A stretch of DNA of 64,000 nucleotides from the NCBI RefSeq assembly GCF_049243985.1, contig NC_135371.1, positions 3,249,501 to 3,313,500 on the forward strand. Reading direction: 5' to 3'. Shown here piece by piece: positions 20,442 to 30,844 of this stretch (its first letter is position 1; every line of letters begins with the position of its first letter). The stretch is from Paroedura picta (taxonomy: Eukaryota; Chordata; Lepidosauria; Squamata; Gekkonidae). Below the pieces are notes generated by a model. It searched no databases and was not told where the DNA came from. It saw only the letters and a list, made by a program, of their open reading frames with translations. The position numbers were made by a program, and so were the translations under genes.

Positions 20442-21166
20442 CGGCTGGCAGGTTGCCGAGTGAACCCGAGAGGCCGGCCGTTCGCCTGCCGGACTGCCCC
20501 GAGCGAGAGGCCGTGTGCGGGACGTCGTTGCCGAGACCCCGTGAGAATCTCTGCCACGACCCGGGGAGCGCTTCCGAGAACCAGCCCAGGCCCGAGAGGC
20601 ACGCGGGGAAGCGGGCGGGCGAGGCCGTTCCCTGCCGGGTGGGCTACGAGGACCTGGGCAAGATCATCTTCCAGGAGAGGATGCAGGAAAACCAGCGTCA
20701 GAAGAGGTGCGTCGTCCTGCGCCGGAGAATCCACACCGAGGAGAGGCTCTACAAGTGCCAGGACTGCCGGAAGAGCTTCGACCACCGCTCCCACTTCATC
20801 CGCCACAAGAAGATCCACACGGGGGAGAAGCCCTTCCAGTGCGCCGACTGCGGCAAGAGCTTCAACCGCAACTCCAACCTCACCACCCACATGCGGACCC
20901 ACACGGGCGAGAAGCCCTACAAATGCGCCGACTGCGGGAAGGCCTTCCGCTGGAGCTCGGATTTTATCGTCCACGAACGGACCCACACCGGGGAGAAGCC
21001 CTACAGCTGCACCGACTGCGGGAAGGCCTTCCGCCGCAGCTCGAACCTCACGGCCCACGAAAGGACCCACCGGGGAGAGAAGCCCTACAAGTGCTTGGAC
21101 TGCGGGAAGAGCTTCACCCGGGGCTTGTACCTAATCGCACACCGGAAAATGCACACGGGGGAGTGA
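20442..21166 (+). CDS. SCAN zinc-finger gene 2, terminal exon (five C2H2 fingers)
   Basis: Terminal exon with acceptor TTTGCCTTCCAG, entering in phase 1 and completing the codon left open by the exon at 18593-18671. About 100 residues of basic linker precede five consecutive C2H2 fingers: [40 protein letters not shown] and [10 protein letters not shown], each with H-x3-H and mostly HTGEKP linkers (one HRGEKP). The stop is TGA at 21164-21166, right after a final HTGE. The exon is GC-rich and looks intact. The protein should be a nuclear DNA-binding SCAN dimer. The orthologue is not named. Confidence 0.9.
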
Positions 21167-21169
21167 GCC

Positions 21170-21990
21170 GGGGGCCGAAGGGGAGATCGGTGGGCCGTTT
21201 TGCAAGCTAATATTTTCCGGGGAGGGGGTAACGTCCGAGAAATGTCTTACGCCGAGCTGTACCCGCAGTGGCGGGTCTCGTGTCGGCGTTACTTCAGGGG
21301 GTAAACCCTAACCCTATGCGTGGGTCGACAGGGCCAGTGCATGCAAATCCCAGGAATGGCCGTCAGCCCAAGGATTCACCCCTCTGTAAGAACTTGTTTC
21401 ACGCCTGCTTAGAACGGTCACCTGTGCCGTTTCGGCCTGTCACACGCCCCTCCTGGGGGGCCGATGCAGGTTGGTGGGTGTGACGGAGATGCCCCGACTT
21501 CAGCCCCATACCCTAATCCACAAGAGAAAGGAGGGTTGTGTCCCACAACTGTGTGTCCTGCACAAATGAAGGATATAGGGTCATGGGGGAGGTTACCCCG
21601 GGAGACACACGCCAGAGGAAAGCCGTTTCTCTTGGCCATGCAGATAAGCTTGAAAGCATGAGCATCGGGAGGGGGGACTGAGAGGGTTTCTAGGAAATGC
21701 GGGGAGGGGGCGGGGGGGGGGGGGGCTTCCGTCTTACGTCGAGCTTTTTGCTCGCTCCAAGCCAAACGACAGCAGGGGAAACATAGGTCAAGGCGGGCAA
21801 ATCTACCCGGATTTGCCCGATTATGGCAGCACTTAGTTTAACATTCTGGAACCTAAAATCTTCATTTTCGTTTCAAGCCCAGGGCTCAAAGCTGCACAGC
21901 CACGGCAGCGGTGTGGCTGAAGTCACTGGCCCTGTTTGGGCCAACTGTTTCACACAAAGAACCTGTTATCATTATTGTTGTTGCTATTTA
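21170..21990. other. 3' flank of SCAN gene 2; nothing else recognised
   Basis: Contains a poly-G stretch near 21700-21725. No canonical AATAAA was noticed before the SINE at 21999, so the transcript end is not placed. Confidence 0.4.
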
Positions 21991-21998
21991 TTATTTAA

Positions 21999-22280
21999 GA
22001 GCCTCTTGTGGCGCAGAGTGGTAAGGCAGCCTTTCTGAAAGCTTTGCCCATGAGGCTGGGAGTTCAATCCCAGCAGCCGGCTCAGGGTTGACAGCCTTCC
22101 ATCCTTCCGAGGTCGGTGAAATGAGGACCCAGCTAGCTGGGGGGTAAAAGGGTAATGACTGGGGAAGGCACTGGTAAACCACCCCGTATTGAGTCTGCCA
22201 TGAAAACGCTGGAGGGCGTCACCCCAAGGGTCAGACATGACTCGGTGCTTGCACAGGGGAGACCTTTACCTTTACCTTTA
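21999..22280 (+). repeat. Sauria SINE (full length)
   Basis: tRNA-like head GAGCCTCTTGTGGCGCAGAG with TGGGAGTTCAATCCCAGC, central AAGGCACTGGTAAACCACC, BovB-like 3' part GGGTCAGACATGACTCGGTG and an ACCTTTACCTTTACCTTT tail. This SINE is specific to squamates and is the best taxonomic marker in the window. Confidence 0.93.
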
Positions 22281-22289
22281 TTTATTATT

Positions 22290-23440
22290 TGTGCCGTGCC
22301 ATCCGTTTACAAAATAAGATGGAGCCTTCTCATGGGATCTGTCACTCCTATGAATCATAAAAAGGTAAGGAGGGAACCTCCATGCACAGAGGCAGTCTAT
22401 CTCTGGGTAAACAGTGAGCCCTTCGCGCCCTGTTTGGAGGCTTCACGGAAGCACAGAGCGAGCTGCTTTTTAGCCTCTTATAAGTTAAATGGGTGGTGCC
22501 TGTTTCTGTCGGCAACTACAAACTATGAAAGTTGAGAATGGAACCTCCATGCACAGAAGCAGTCTATCTTTATCAGTCGCTGGGGGACGAGCAACAGTCA
22601 GAGGGAAGGGATGCACGCTCATGGGTTTCCTTATAATCGCTGACTGCCTAGTGTTGGACAGAGGCTGCTGAGCCTTGGGGTTTGGTTTATTTATTTTATA
22701 AATTTCTGGAGTCTTCCCTGTGTTCTCTGCCCCAAGGAGCATGCAGACCTTGGTCCTGACAGCAAGGGTAGCTTGAGTTAAGAGGAAGGCAAAAGGAGCC
22801 AAGCTGGATGTAGTTGAGTTCTCAGCCCTTGTAAACGGGATGGGAGTTGGTTTTCAGGTGTGTCCTCAGAGTCCGATATTTCAAAGGGAGAATCTTGGCA
22901 TGAAAGAAACGTTTGGTCTTACGAGAAGCCAACTAGTTACTCCTTCTGCCATCTGAGGTGGTTGTATTTATACGATTTTTCTTAGAGACATTTGTTCTCT
23001 CCTGTTTTTTTTCCTTTCACATCTTCCAACTTTTCTCTCCTCCAGCATCATAAGACCCTTAGATGGTCTCGTAAACTCTGCCCTCTTCCTGGAAATATTA
23101 TATTTATCGACGTATATATATGTATACATACTTGAAAATAATTATTTGAGTGTATCTCTTCCCCCACCGCTCCTTCCCTTTTTAAAAAAATTCAAAATTA
23201 AAACACTTTCATCTCTCTGCCTGTGCTGCTGGGGAAACATCTGGGGCTGAACATCTGGGGGTGGGGAGATTTTCCTTCCGTAACCTTTACAGGGAGTTGT
23301 CTCCCCCCACCCCCCAAAGTCTTTGGATAAGGTTGCGGGAACATCTTGGCCAGACTGCCTCCGGGTTAAATTGAGAGAAGGCTGGATACTCCACGGGGAT
23401 GAATTACGAATTTGTTGCAGAATCCAATATCGCCTTTAGA
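22290..23440. other. No gene; one ~60-bp motif present twice
   Basis: GGAACCTCCATGCACAGA followed by GCAGTCTATCT occurs near 22374 and 22540, probably parts of an interspersed repeat. The remainder is unremarkable, with poly-C and poly-T runs near 23040-23310. Confidence 0.4.
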
Positions 23441-23454
23441 AGTAGAAGAAGAGT

Positions 23455-23875
23455 TGTTGTTGTTGTTGTTGTTATTATTATTATTATTTAATTTTTAGAC
23501 CGCCCTTCTCCCAATAGGTCTCAGGGCGGTTTACAACATAAATAGATAAAACACAATAAAATCCCCATAAAAACCCCAATTAACATCAGCAAAAGTTACA
23601 TATAACATATAGCGGCGGTGGTTAGTTCTTATATGCCGCTTTTCTCTACCCGAAGGAGGCTCAAAGCGGCTTCCAGTCGCCTTCCCTTTCCTCTCCCCAC
23701 AACAGACACCCTGTAGGGTGGGTGAGGCTGAGAGAGCTCTGATTTCACTGCTCGGTCAGAACAGCCTTATCAGTGCCGTGGAGAGCCCAAGGTCACCCAG
23801 CTGGCTGCACGTGGGGGAGCGGGGAATTAGATTAGAAGTCTGCACTCCTAACCACTACACCAAACTCGCCAGCAA
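23455..23875 (-). repeat. Microsatellite, LINE tail and SINE cluster
   Basis: (GTT)n and (TTA)n at 23454-23490 lead into a LINE tail in antisense (GACCGCCCTTCTCCCAATAG, TCTCAGGGCGGTTTACAAC). A minus-oriented tRNA-derived SINE follows at 23610-23875 (TATGCCGCTTTTCTCTACCC ... CTAACCACTACACCAAACTC). Confidence 0.65.
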
Positions 23876-23934
23876 CCTTTTGTCTCCATTGTAAGCTTTC
23901 TTGCATGGCATACATATTCTCAAACAATGAACTG

Positions 23935-24345
23935 GAAATGATGACGTTATCTGTGCAGTCGTGTCCGACCCTCGGCGATTCTATAGGAAAGTCTCCGCCG
24001 TGTGCCCCTGTCTCTGACTGCTTCTTTTAGTTGGTCCTTGGTCATCCCTGTATTGGCTTTGATCGTGTCGAGCCAGCGGATCCTTTGGCAACCACGTTTC
24101 CTTTTGCCGCTGACCATGCCGAGCATTAATGATTTTTCCAGCGAGTTCGATCGCAGGATGTGTCCAAAGTAAGTGAGCTTTAGCCGTAACATCTTCCCTT
24201 CCCACACAGTTGGTTTGCTCCTCTCCAAAACCATCATGTTGCGAACTTTGGCTGTCCATGGTATTTGCAAGCATTCGTCTCCAACACCAGAATTGGAACG
24301 GGAAATAACCAAGCCAAATGTATAAGGAGAAAGTTGGTCATGGAT
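23935..24345 (-). mobile_element. RTE-like LINE, 3' end of ORF2
   Basis: The minus strand encodes the C-terminal part of a non-LTR retrotransposon polyprotein: LKLTYFGHILRSNSLEKSL, KRKRGCQRIRWLDTIKANTG, ending RTRLHR. This resembles RTE-type and related LINEs but is clearly different from the BovB copies at 27462-28575. 5'-truncated. Confidence 0.7.
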
Positions 24346-24754
24346 CACTTTACACGATTATAATAAAAGATGTTTCCCAGAGATACAGGAATAACAGACT
24401 AAGATCGTCTTTCATTTGAGTTCAACTCTGAGTGAAAAGAGCACCGAAAGGGGGAAAGAATGTCAAGATTAACGATCAATGGCTAGATGCCTTCCTGATT
24501 ATGGAACCTGGGAGTCATTAAAACCTGTAATTAAATTCTATATTTTATTAATTTGATTTATATACCAGACCTAGGGGAATGGATGTCTTTGTAAGGCAAG
24601 GGGATTTAAAAAATCTAAACAAAATTTAGAGTTGACAAACTAGGGTGCTAATAGGGAACCGATTTGGGGTGGGGGCGGACACAGGCAACCTAAATTCGCC
24701 CTGATCTGAATCTTCACTGGGATTTGATTTCTACTTCCTCCCAAGTTTTTCTTC

Positions 24755-24915
24755 TAGGTGGGGCCTGGAGACCTGGAATTGCAACTGGATCTCCAGAGAT
24801 CAGTTTCCATGTGGAAATCTGATATCACCTTTAGTCTCTATGGTTCCTCACTTCCCCAAAGCCTCACCCGTCCCCAAATCTCCAGAAATTTCCCAACCTC
24901 GAGTTGGCAAGCTTA
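24755..24915 (+). repeat. Unclassified ~190-bp interspersed repeat
   Basis: GGTGGGGCCTGGAGACCTGG through CCCAAATCTCCAGAAATTTC to GAGTTGGCAAGCTT, the same family as 7005-7350 and 14211-14405. Confidence 0.55.
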
Positions 24916-24999
24916 TTTCTAGGTCGTCTGCCGTGGCTCCCAGACCTGGTGCCAAAGCAAGAAGGCCACATCACTTCCACTTGCACCAGGAAGAGAGAT

Positions 25000-25134
25000 C
25001 GGGGTAGTCAAACTGCGGCCCTCCAGATGTCCATGGACTACAATTCCCAGAAGCCCCTGCCAGCGTTTGCTGGCAGGGGCTTCTGTGAATTGTAGTCCAT
25101 GGACATCTGGAGGGCCGCAGTTTGACTACCCCTG
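25000..25134. mobile_element. hAT-type foldback MITE (family M1)
   Basis: Arms contain GACTACAATTCCCAGAAGCC and its complement. Ends are CGGGGTAGTCAAACTG and CAGTTTGACTACCCCTG. No clean target duplication. Confidence 0.75.
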
Positions 25135-25199
25135 GTCTAGATAGAATTCCCCAAACCCCTGTGGTTTTTGCCATAGAGATTGGGGTATTGTATCATAAC

Positions 25200-25780
25200 G
25201 TCATGTAAAATTGCTCTACCTCCACCCCTTGCTCCCATTGGCACGAAAAGGCAGAAAAAGGCAAAAAGTAAATTTAATAAATTCTAGCGAGTCCAAAACA
25301 AAGTCTGTTCTTTTAACAAATATATGCTTCAAATTTGGAGGAAAAAATGCAGCATTAATGCAATGCTGACAAAATAAAGTTATTTTAATAAATGATTCGG
25401 ATTTTTTTTTTTTAGTGGATTTGGTTAACAATGGAAGAAATACAGCTTGTATTTATTTATGCCCAATTATAAACAAGAAAGATCCCATTGGTTATTCAGG
25501 CACCTTTGGCGTAGATTTCGCAGTCTGTGAATCAAAGCTGTTTCTTTTAGGAAGAGAACTTTTTGATATCCGGTTTCTCAAAAGGTTTAAACCTGATGAC
25601 ATCAAGATTAAGAAATTTCAGGTCATCCACAGTGTCTTTTTTTATAAGCAATGTGTTACAAGGTGAGCCTCTAATATTTGGTTAATATGAGAGTGATGCT
25701 CTCCAACCCTTGTTAAATTACCGTCAACCATCAATTGGTCCATTTTCCCACAATGCTTGGGCCTGCTCTGGAGTAATTCC
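25200..25780. other. Unexplained AT-rich stretch with an 83-codon open frame
   Basis: An open frame of 83 codons at 25415-25666 (plus) has no ATG context that I trust and no domain I recognise (GYSGTFGVDFAVCESKLFLL). The surroundings are AT-rich with several AATAAA hexamers on the plus strand near 25273-25395. It could be part of an unrecognised repeat or retrocopy. Confidence 0.25.
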
Positions 25781-25954
25781 GAATCTCCTAGCCTTTCAGC
25801 GTGCAGTTTTCAGATTCACGTTTTCCCATGATTCCCCCCTCCCGGTATCGTCTAGCATTTTTCCGGTGTGAATTTCCCAATTCTGAATTTTCCCTTTTGT
25901 GGCATGGCCAGCCCTCCCCTCCTACTCCCGTAGTCACGCACATAACAAAAAAAT

Positions 25955-26145
25955 TAATTTTTAAGAAGGGAAGAGCTGTTTTTAATACTGTGCTTTTTAC
26001 TACCCGAAGGAGGCTCAAAGTGGCTTCCAATCGCCTTCCCTTCCCTCTTCCCACAACAGACACCCTGTGAGGGAGGTGAGGCTGAGAGAGCTCTTAGCGA
26101 ACTGACTGGCCCAAGGTCATCCAGCTTGTCTCATGAGTCTCGAGT
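25955..26145 (-). repeat. tRNA-derived SINE fragment (minus)
   Basis: CCCGAAGGAGGCTCAAAGTG, CCACAACAGACACCCTGTGA, GAGGCTGAGAGAGCTC; head missing. Confidence 0.6.
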
Positions 26146-26439
26146 TGTGATGGTCATATCACAAACTTATAAACACTATACAAAAATGAATTATCTCCCG
26201 CCCATGCGGGCCACCAAGGTTCACAAAACCCTGCTCTAGAATCACTCCAGTTTGTATGTTTGCCACCCTTTGTTTTGTAACGTGGCTAAAAACATCTTTT
26301 ATATAAAGTGTCTTTTATACCTGACTTGGCCTCGGTGTGAATTCATTTCAGCTCTCCTTATCCCGTGGCAACCCAGCGGGGTTGGACAGCTCCCCCCGCC
26401 CTCCTCACTGGGTGAAGTTTATAAGCAGATACTCTTAAA

Positions 26440-26565
26440 CAGGGGTAGTCAACCTGTGGTCCTCCAGATGTCCATGGGCTACAATTCCCATGAGCCCCTG
26501 CCAGCAGGGGCTCATGGGAATTGTAGTCCATGGACATCTGGAGGACCACAGGTTGACTACCCCTG
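26440..26565. mobile_element. hAT-type foldback MITE (family M1)
   Basis: 126-bp palindrome with ends CAGGGGTAGTCAACCTG and CAGGTTGACTACCCCTG. Perfect 8-bp target duplication CTCTTAAA at 26432-26439 and 26566-26573. It has the shortest loop of the family here. Confidence 0.88.
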
Positions 26566-26624
26566 CTCTTAAACACCCTCCTTTCATATCATGGTCAATC
26601 TTTTTATATTCTTATTTGGGGGAG

Positions 26625-27060
26625 GGAAATTTTTAGACAACCCCTCTCTAAAAATATCTCAAGGCGGTTTACGACAAGAATCTCACACAATAAAACATTT
26701 CAGACTTTAGAATTAAGCTGATAAAACATCCCTTCGGTCACTCCATTCAGTTAAAAATCTCCCAGGCCAGTTAAGACGTTCAACATATAAAATTGCCTCG
26801 ACTTAGAGGAGAGGGGAGTGGCTCAGCAGAACGCTTGGGTGGCGATTAAGCCCGGGGCCCTATTAGATGGCAGAAGTTGACCTCAACCAAATGCTTGGTA
26901 GAAAGCGCCATTTTGCAGGCCCTTTGGAAGTTCCGTAAAGGCCCGGATCTCTGTTGGCAGCTCATTCCACCAGGCCGGAGCCAGGACCGAAAAGGCCCTA
27001 CCTGGTTGAGGCCAGGTGTGCTTCTCTGGGGACAGGGACTACCAACATGTTGGAATTTTC
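26625..27060 (-). repeat. LINE 3'-region fragment (CR1/L2-like, reptilian)
   Basis: Antisense tail ATCTCAAGGCGGTTTACGAC followed by TTTTGCAGGCCCTTTGGAAG, CAGCTCATTCCACCAGGC and CGAAAAGGCCCTACCTGGTT. Same family as 29951-30390. Confidence 0.55.
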
Positions 27061-27461
27061 AGAGCAAAGAGCTCTTCTGGGGTGGGGGGGGTACACAGAG
27101 AGACTGTCCCTCAGAGACACAGGTTCCTGAGGGACCGTCTCTCCATAAATATGATCTGCATTGCAGTGTCCGGCCAAAATGAAATTAAAATAGCTGTCAG
27201 CCAGATCATAAGTGTATAATTCACTGAGCCAAACAGGGCACTGGCACAAAGAGCTTGGACATGGAACCTGCGAGAAGGAAGGGCAGACCTGCTAAGAACT
27301 TCCAAAACACTCTCGAGATGCATAATTTAGGACAATATGTTTCTCAGGAATTTGTGATTACTCATTTTCCTAATCTCATCACCATTCACCTGCTATTCGA
27401 GTCTTGCATCACACTCACTGCATAGAAAGACAAGGATCATCTTCCCCTGATTTTGAGGAAA

Positions 27462-28575
27462 TTGTTGTTGTTGTTAGTTGCAAACTCGTGTCCGACCCAT
27501 CGCGACCCCAAGGACAATGATCCTCCAGGCCTTCCTGTCCTCTACCATTCCCCGGAGTCCGTTTAAGCCCACATCGACTGCTTCAGGGACTCCATCCAGC
27601 CACCTCATTCTCTGTCGTCCCCTTCTTCTTTTGCCCTCGATCGCTCCCAGCATTAGGCTCTTCTCCAGGGAGTCCTTCCTACTCATGAGGTGGCCAAAAT
27701 ATTTGTTTCATCTTCAGGATCTGGCCTTCTAAGGAGCGGGCATCACTTTTTTGGCAGGGTGATGTTGTCTAGATTCGCCATAGCTTTCCTCCCTAGGAGC
27801 AAGCATCTTAATTTCTTTGCTGCAGTCCCCATCTGCAGTGATCTTGGAGCCCAGGAAAATAAAATCTGTCACTACCTCCATTTCTTCCCCAGTTATTTGC
27901 CAGGAATTGAAAGGACCCGATGCCATGATCTTCATTTTCTTGATGTTGCACTCTCCTCCTTTATCCACATCAAGAGGCTCTTTAGTTCCTCTTCCCTTTC
28001 TGCCATTAGAGTGCTATCATCTGCATATATGAGGTTGTTGATATTTCTCCCTGCAATCTTGATCCCAATTTGTGACTCCTCTAATTCCGGCTTTCTCATG
28101 ATGTGCTCCGCATACAAGTTAAATAGGCAAGGCGACAGTATACAGCCTTGCTGAACTCCTTTTCTCAATTTTGATTCCATGCTCGGTTCTCACTGTTGCT
28201 TCTTGACCTGCATATAGGTTTCTCAAGAGACAGATAAGATGCTCTGGTATTCCCATCTCTTTAAGAACTTGCCACAATGAATTTTGCTCCACACAATCAA
28301 AGGTTTTAGCATAGTCAATGAAGCAGAAGTAGATGTTTTCCTGGAACTCTCTAGCTTTCTCCATGACCCAGCGTATGTTAGCAATTTGATCTATAGTTCC
28401 TCTGCCTCTTCGAAATCCTGCCTGTACTTCTGGAAGTTCTCGGTCCACATATTGCTGGAGCTTAGCTTGTAGGATTTTGAGCATAACTTTGCTAGCATGA
28501 GAAATGAGTGCAATGATGCGGTAGTTTGAACATTCTTTGGCATTGCCCTTCTTTGGGACTGGAATGTAACTTATT
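27462..28575 (-). mobile_element. BovB (RTE-clade) LINE, 5'-truncated
   Basis: The minus strand encodes reverse-transcriptase pieces in order: VMLKILQAKLQQYVDRELPE, AGFRRGRGTIDQIANIRWVM, NIYFCFIDYAKTFDCVEQNS, then the catalytic YADD motif (NNLIYADDSTLMAERE). The C-terminal KSLMLGAIEGKRRRGRQRMR and WLDGVPEAVD follow. The 3' end is the BovB GGGTCGGACACGAGTTTGCA with an (AAC)n tail. The frame is interrupted at several points, so it is dead. Confidence 0.88.
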
Positions 28576-28689
28576 CTATTACAATTATTACAATTATTAT
28601 ATTTATATACGCTGCCTCTTTCGTGCTACTAATCGTTCAAAGCGACTTACGCAATTCTCTGCGACTACCTTTGATAATCAACACAACCC

Positions 28690-29040
28690 TGTAAAGAAGA
28701 GGAAGAGGGTTCTTATATGCAACTTTTTTCTCCCTAAGGGAGGCTCAAAGTGGCTTGCAGTCCCCTTCCCTTCCCTTTCCCCACAACAGACACCCTGTGG
28801 GGTGAGTGAGGCTGAGAGAGCCCTGAGATTACTGAAGAAGAAAAAGAGTTTGTTCTTAGATGCCGCTTTTCTCTACCTGAAGGAGTCTCAAAGTGGTTTA
28901 CAGTCACCTTCCTTTTCCTCTCTCCACAGCAGACACCTTGTGAAGTGAGGCCAAGGTCACCCAGCTGGCGGCATGTGGGGGAGCAGGAATCAAACCCGGC
29001 TCCCCAGATTAGACGTCCACACTGCTAACCACCAAGCTGG
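28690..29040 (-). repeat. tRNA-derived SINE, two nested copies (minus)
   Basis: Body GGGAGGCTCAAAGTGGCTTG then a second GAAGGAGTCTCAAAGTGGTT; GAAGAAGAAAAAGAG between them; head end CTGCTAACCACCAAGCTGG. Confidence 0.6.
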
Positions 29041-29165
29041 TGGTCTTCAAGCAGCAACTGGACAGATCTTTCTCCTGGATGCTCAAGGTTGATCCTGCAC
29101 TGAGCAGGGGGTTGGACTAGATGGCCTCCATGGACCCTTCCCCTTCTAGGATTCTATTCTGTTCA
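29041..29165 (+). repeat. CR1 LINE 3' fragment (plus)
   Basis: CTTCAAGCAGCAACTGGACA, GGGGGTTGGACTAGATGGCC, CTAGGATTCTATTCTG are the CR1 3' terminal signature in sense orientation. Confidence 0.65.
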
Positions 29166-29235
29166 GAATATATTGCTATTTTAAAACAAAACAACATTCT
29201 CCCAGTTTTCCTCCTGGGTCCGGCCTTTGAGGGGA

Positions 29236-29249
29236 ACTACATTTCCCAG
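29236..29249 (+). promoter_or_regulatory. ZNF143/THAP11-like motif upstream of orphan first exon
   Basis: ACTACATTTCCCAG is close to the known ZNF143/THAP11 promoter element (ACTACAATTCCCAGAATGC). It lies 106 bases before the orphan ATG at 29342, like the copies in front of the array start exons but on the opposite strand. Confidence 0.5.
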
Positions 29250-29341
29250 GCGTCTGTGCAAGTGTGAGGTCACCCCTGCCTTTTTCTGCCTTCCAGGGAG
29301 GCGGGTTTTCTTCCAGGGGGAGAGAAGGACATGCCGAGGAA

Positions 29342-29407
29342 ATGGAAATCTTTGCTCCTTTCCCCCGGCGGGAGGGTGACTTTGGCGTTTGCAGGGCTGC
29401 GGGAAAG
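29342..29407 (+). pseudogene. Orphan KRAB-zinc-finger-type first coding exon
   Basis: ATG followed by 22 codons (MEIFAPFPRREGDFGVCRAA then GK) and a donor GGGAAAG|GTGGGT in phase 0. The array start exons at 36598-36636, 46957-46995 and 57241-57279 end the same way (QFGLGTSAGK then GGAAAG|GTGAGTGCAGGATTT). Here the donor context continues GTGGGTGGAGGATTT. The shared upstream motif and donor context suggest common origin. No plus-strand KRAB or finger exon follows in the window, so it looks like an orphan or relic. Confidence 0.5.
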
Positions 29408-29554
29408 GTGGGTGGAGGATTTGCAAAAACAGGGACGGGAGGGAGGATCGAGAGAGGGGCGGGGGGCGAGAGATGTGCATTGGCGGAGGGGGGGCTATTC
29501 CCCCCCCCTTTTTGGATTCCCTGCAACCAGACTGGGCTTCTTGTCTTCTGAAGG

Positions 29555-29690
29555 CAGGAGTAGTCAAACTGCGGCCCTCCAGATGTCCATGGACTACAAT
29601 TCCCATGAGCCCTTGCCAGCATTTGCTGGTAGGGGCTCATGGGAATTGTAGCCCATGGACATCTGGAGGGCCGCAGTTTGACTACCCCTG
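29555..29690. mobile_element. hAT-type foldback MITE (family M1)
   Basis: Ends CAGGAGTAGTCAAACTG and CAGTTTGACTACCCCTG; arms with ACTACAATTCCCATGAGCCC. No clear target duplication. Confidence 0.75.
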
Positions 29691-29950
29691 GCTTAGATGG
29701 ACCCCGCAGCCCGATCCAGCTGGGCTCGTTGTCTGTGCTTTCCCCTTAGCTGGCTGGATTTCATTTATTTTGCTGCTCCCCGGAGAAAAGTCTGCCCATG
29801 TTCTTCTTTTGCCGTTGCATTTTCATTGCATGTCGTTGCTTTCGTTTTCTTGATGTTGAATTTCAAGACAACTTTTGCACTCTCCTCCTTCACCCGCTGT
29901 CTGCAAGGAATGAAATGATCTATCAAAGAAGGGGTTGACCAAATATTTAT

Positions 29951-30390
29951 TTATTTGGATTTTTATACAGCCCATTCTTTACAGCTCTGGGCGGCTTATA
30001 TGGAACAATTGGATAAATTTACATCAAACATTTTAACAGTCTAAACACCATACAATTTTCAAAAGAACATCTATTGGTAATAATTATAACATGAATAACA
30101 ACAGCACTGGGGATATCAAATTGTTCAGTCATGGGAGGGCGTCTGAGGGGGGGCCCAGCAGATGTTCTCAGTTGGTCAGCCTCAAGTGAATGCCTGGTGG
30201 AAGAACTCCCTTTTGCAGGCCCTGCGGAACTGTCGAAGTTCAGGCAAGGCTCTGATCTCCTCAGGGAGCTCATTACACCAGGTGGGGGGCAGGACCAAGA
30301 AAGCTCTGGCCCTTGTTGAGGTCCGACGCGCTTCTCTGGGGCCAAGGATCTGCAGCCAGTTGGAGGTGGCGGAGTGTAGAGCTCTTTATG
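29951..30390 (-). repeat. LINE 3'-region fragment private to unit 1
   Basis: Antisense tail ATTTTTATACAGCCCATTC and blocks CTTTTGCAGGCCCTGCGGAA and GGAGCTCATTACACCAGG. Units 2-4 read directly from CAAATATTTA into GGTGAGAGTCCGG, so this sequence is an insertion, or a boundary effect, of unit 1. Confidence 0.6.
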
Positions 30391-30440
30391 TGAGAGTCCG
30401 GTCTATTGCTCCCAATAAGCAAACTTTGTGGAAGAAAATC

Positions 30441-30446
30441 TCTTTA
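30441..30446 (-). terminator. Candidate polyadenylation signal, unit 1 gene
   Basis: Minus strand AATAAA in the context TTTCAATAAAGAG, about 400 bases beyond the last finger codon. The same context is conserved in units 2, 3 and 4 (near 41369, 51792 and 62079). A second AATAAA lies at 30797-30802. Confidence 0.5.
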
Positions 30447-30844
30447 TTGAAAGTATAACGAAGCAAGCACCTCTGAATCTTCGCCCCTTTTCAACCCCTG
30501 GCGCCCTCGGACGCATTTGGGCACAGAAAACTTTGGATGCCACCCCCCGTAGCCCAACCTGAAAATGGAAGTTAGACATAACTGGAGGCTCAGGCCCCCG
30601 AGGTCAGAGATGGCAGGACCCCAGAACATCCAAGGGCTTTCCAGCCAGACAGAACCCCTGATGCACCAGCCACCTTCACACTGGCAAAGGCTAAAAGACA
30701 GAAAGAAGATTGTGAAATAGCTATTTTATAATTTTTAAATGTTATTTTGGTCTAAAGGTTCCCTGCAAATACTTCAATTACATGATTTTATCTCATTTTA
30801 TTATATTGCCTATGCTAGTTAAAAGAATGTAATGAATAAACCAA

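Noticed and set aside
21296-21320. Telomere-like text TAAACCCTAACCCTA
   Set aside because: Fewer than three partial units; chance or a minor relic.
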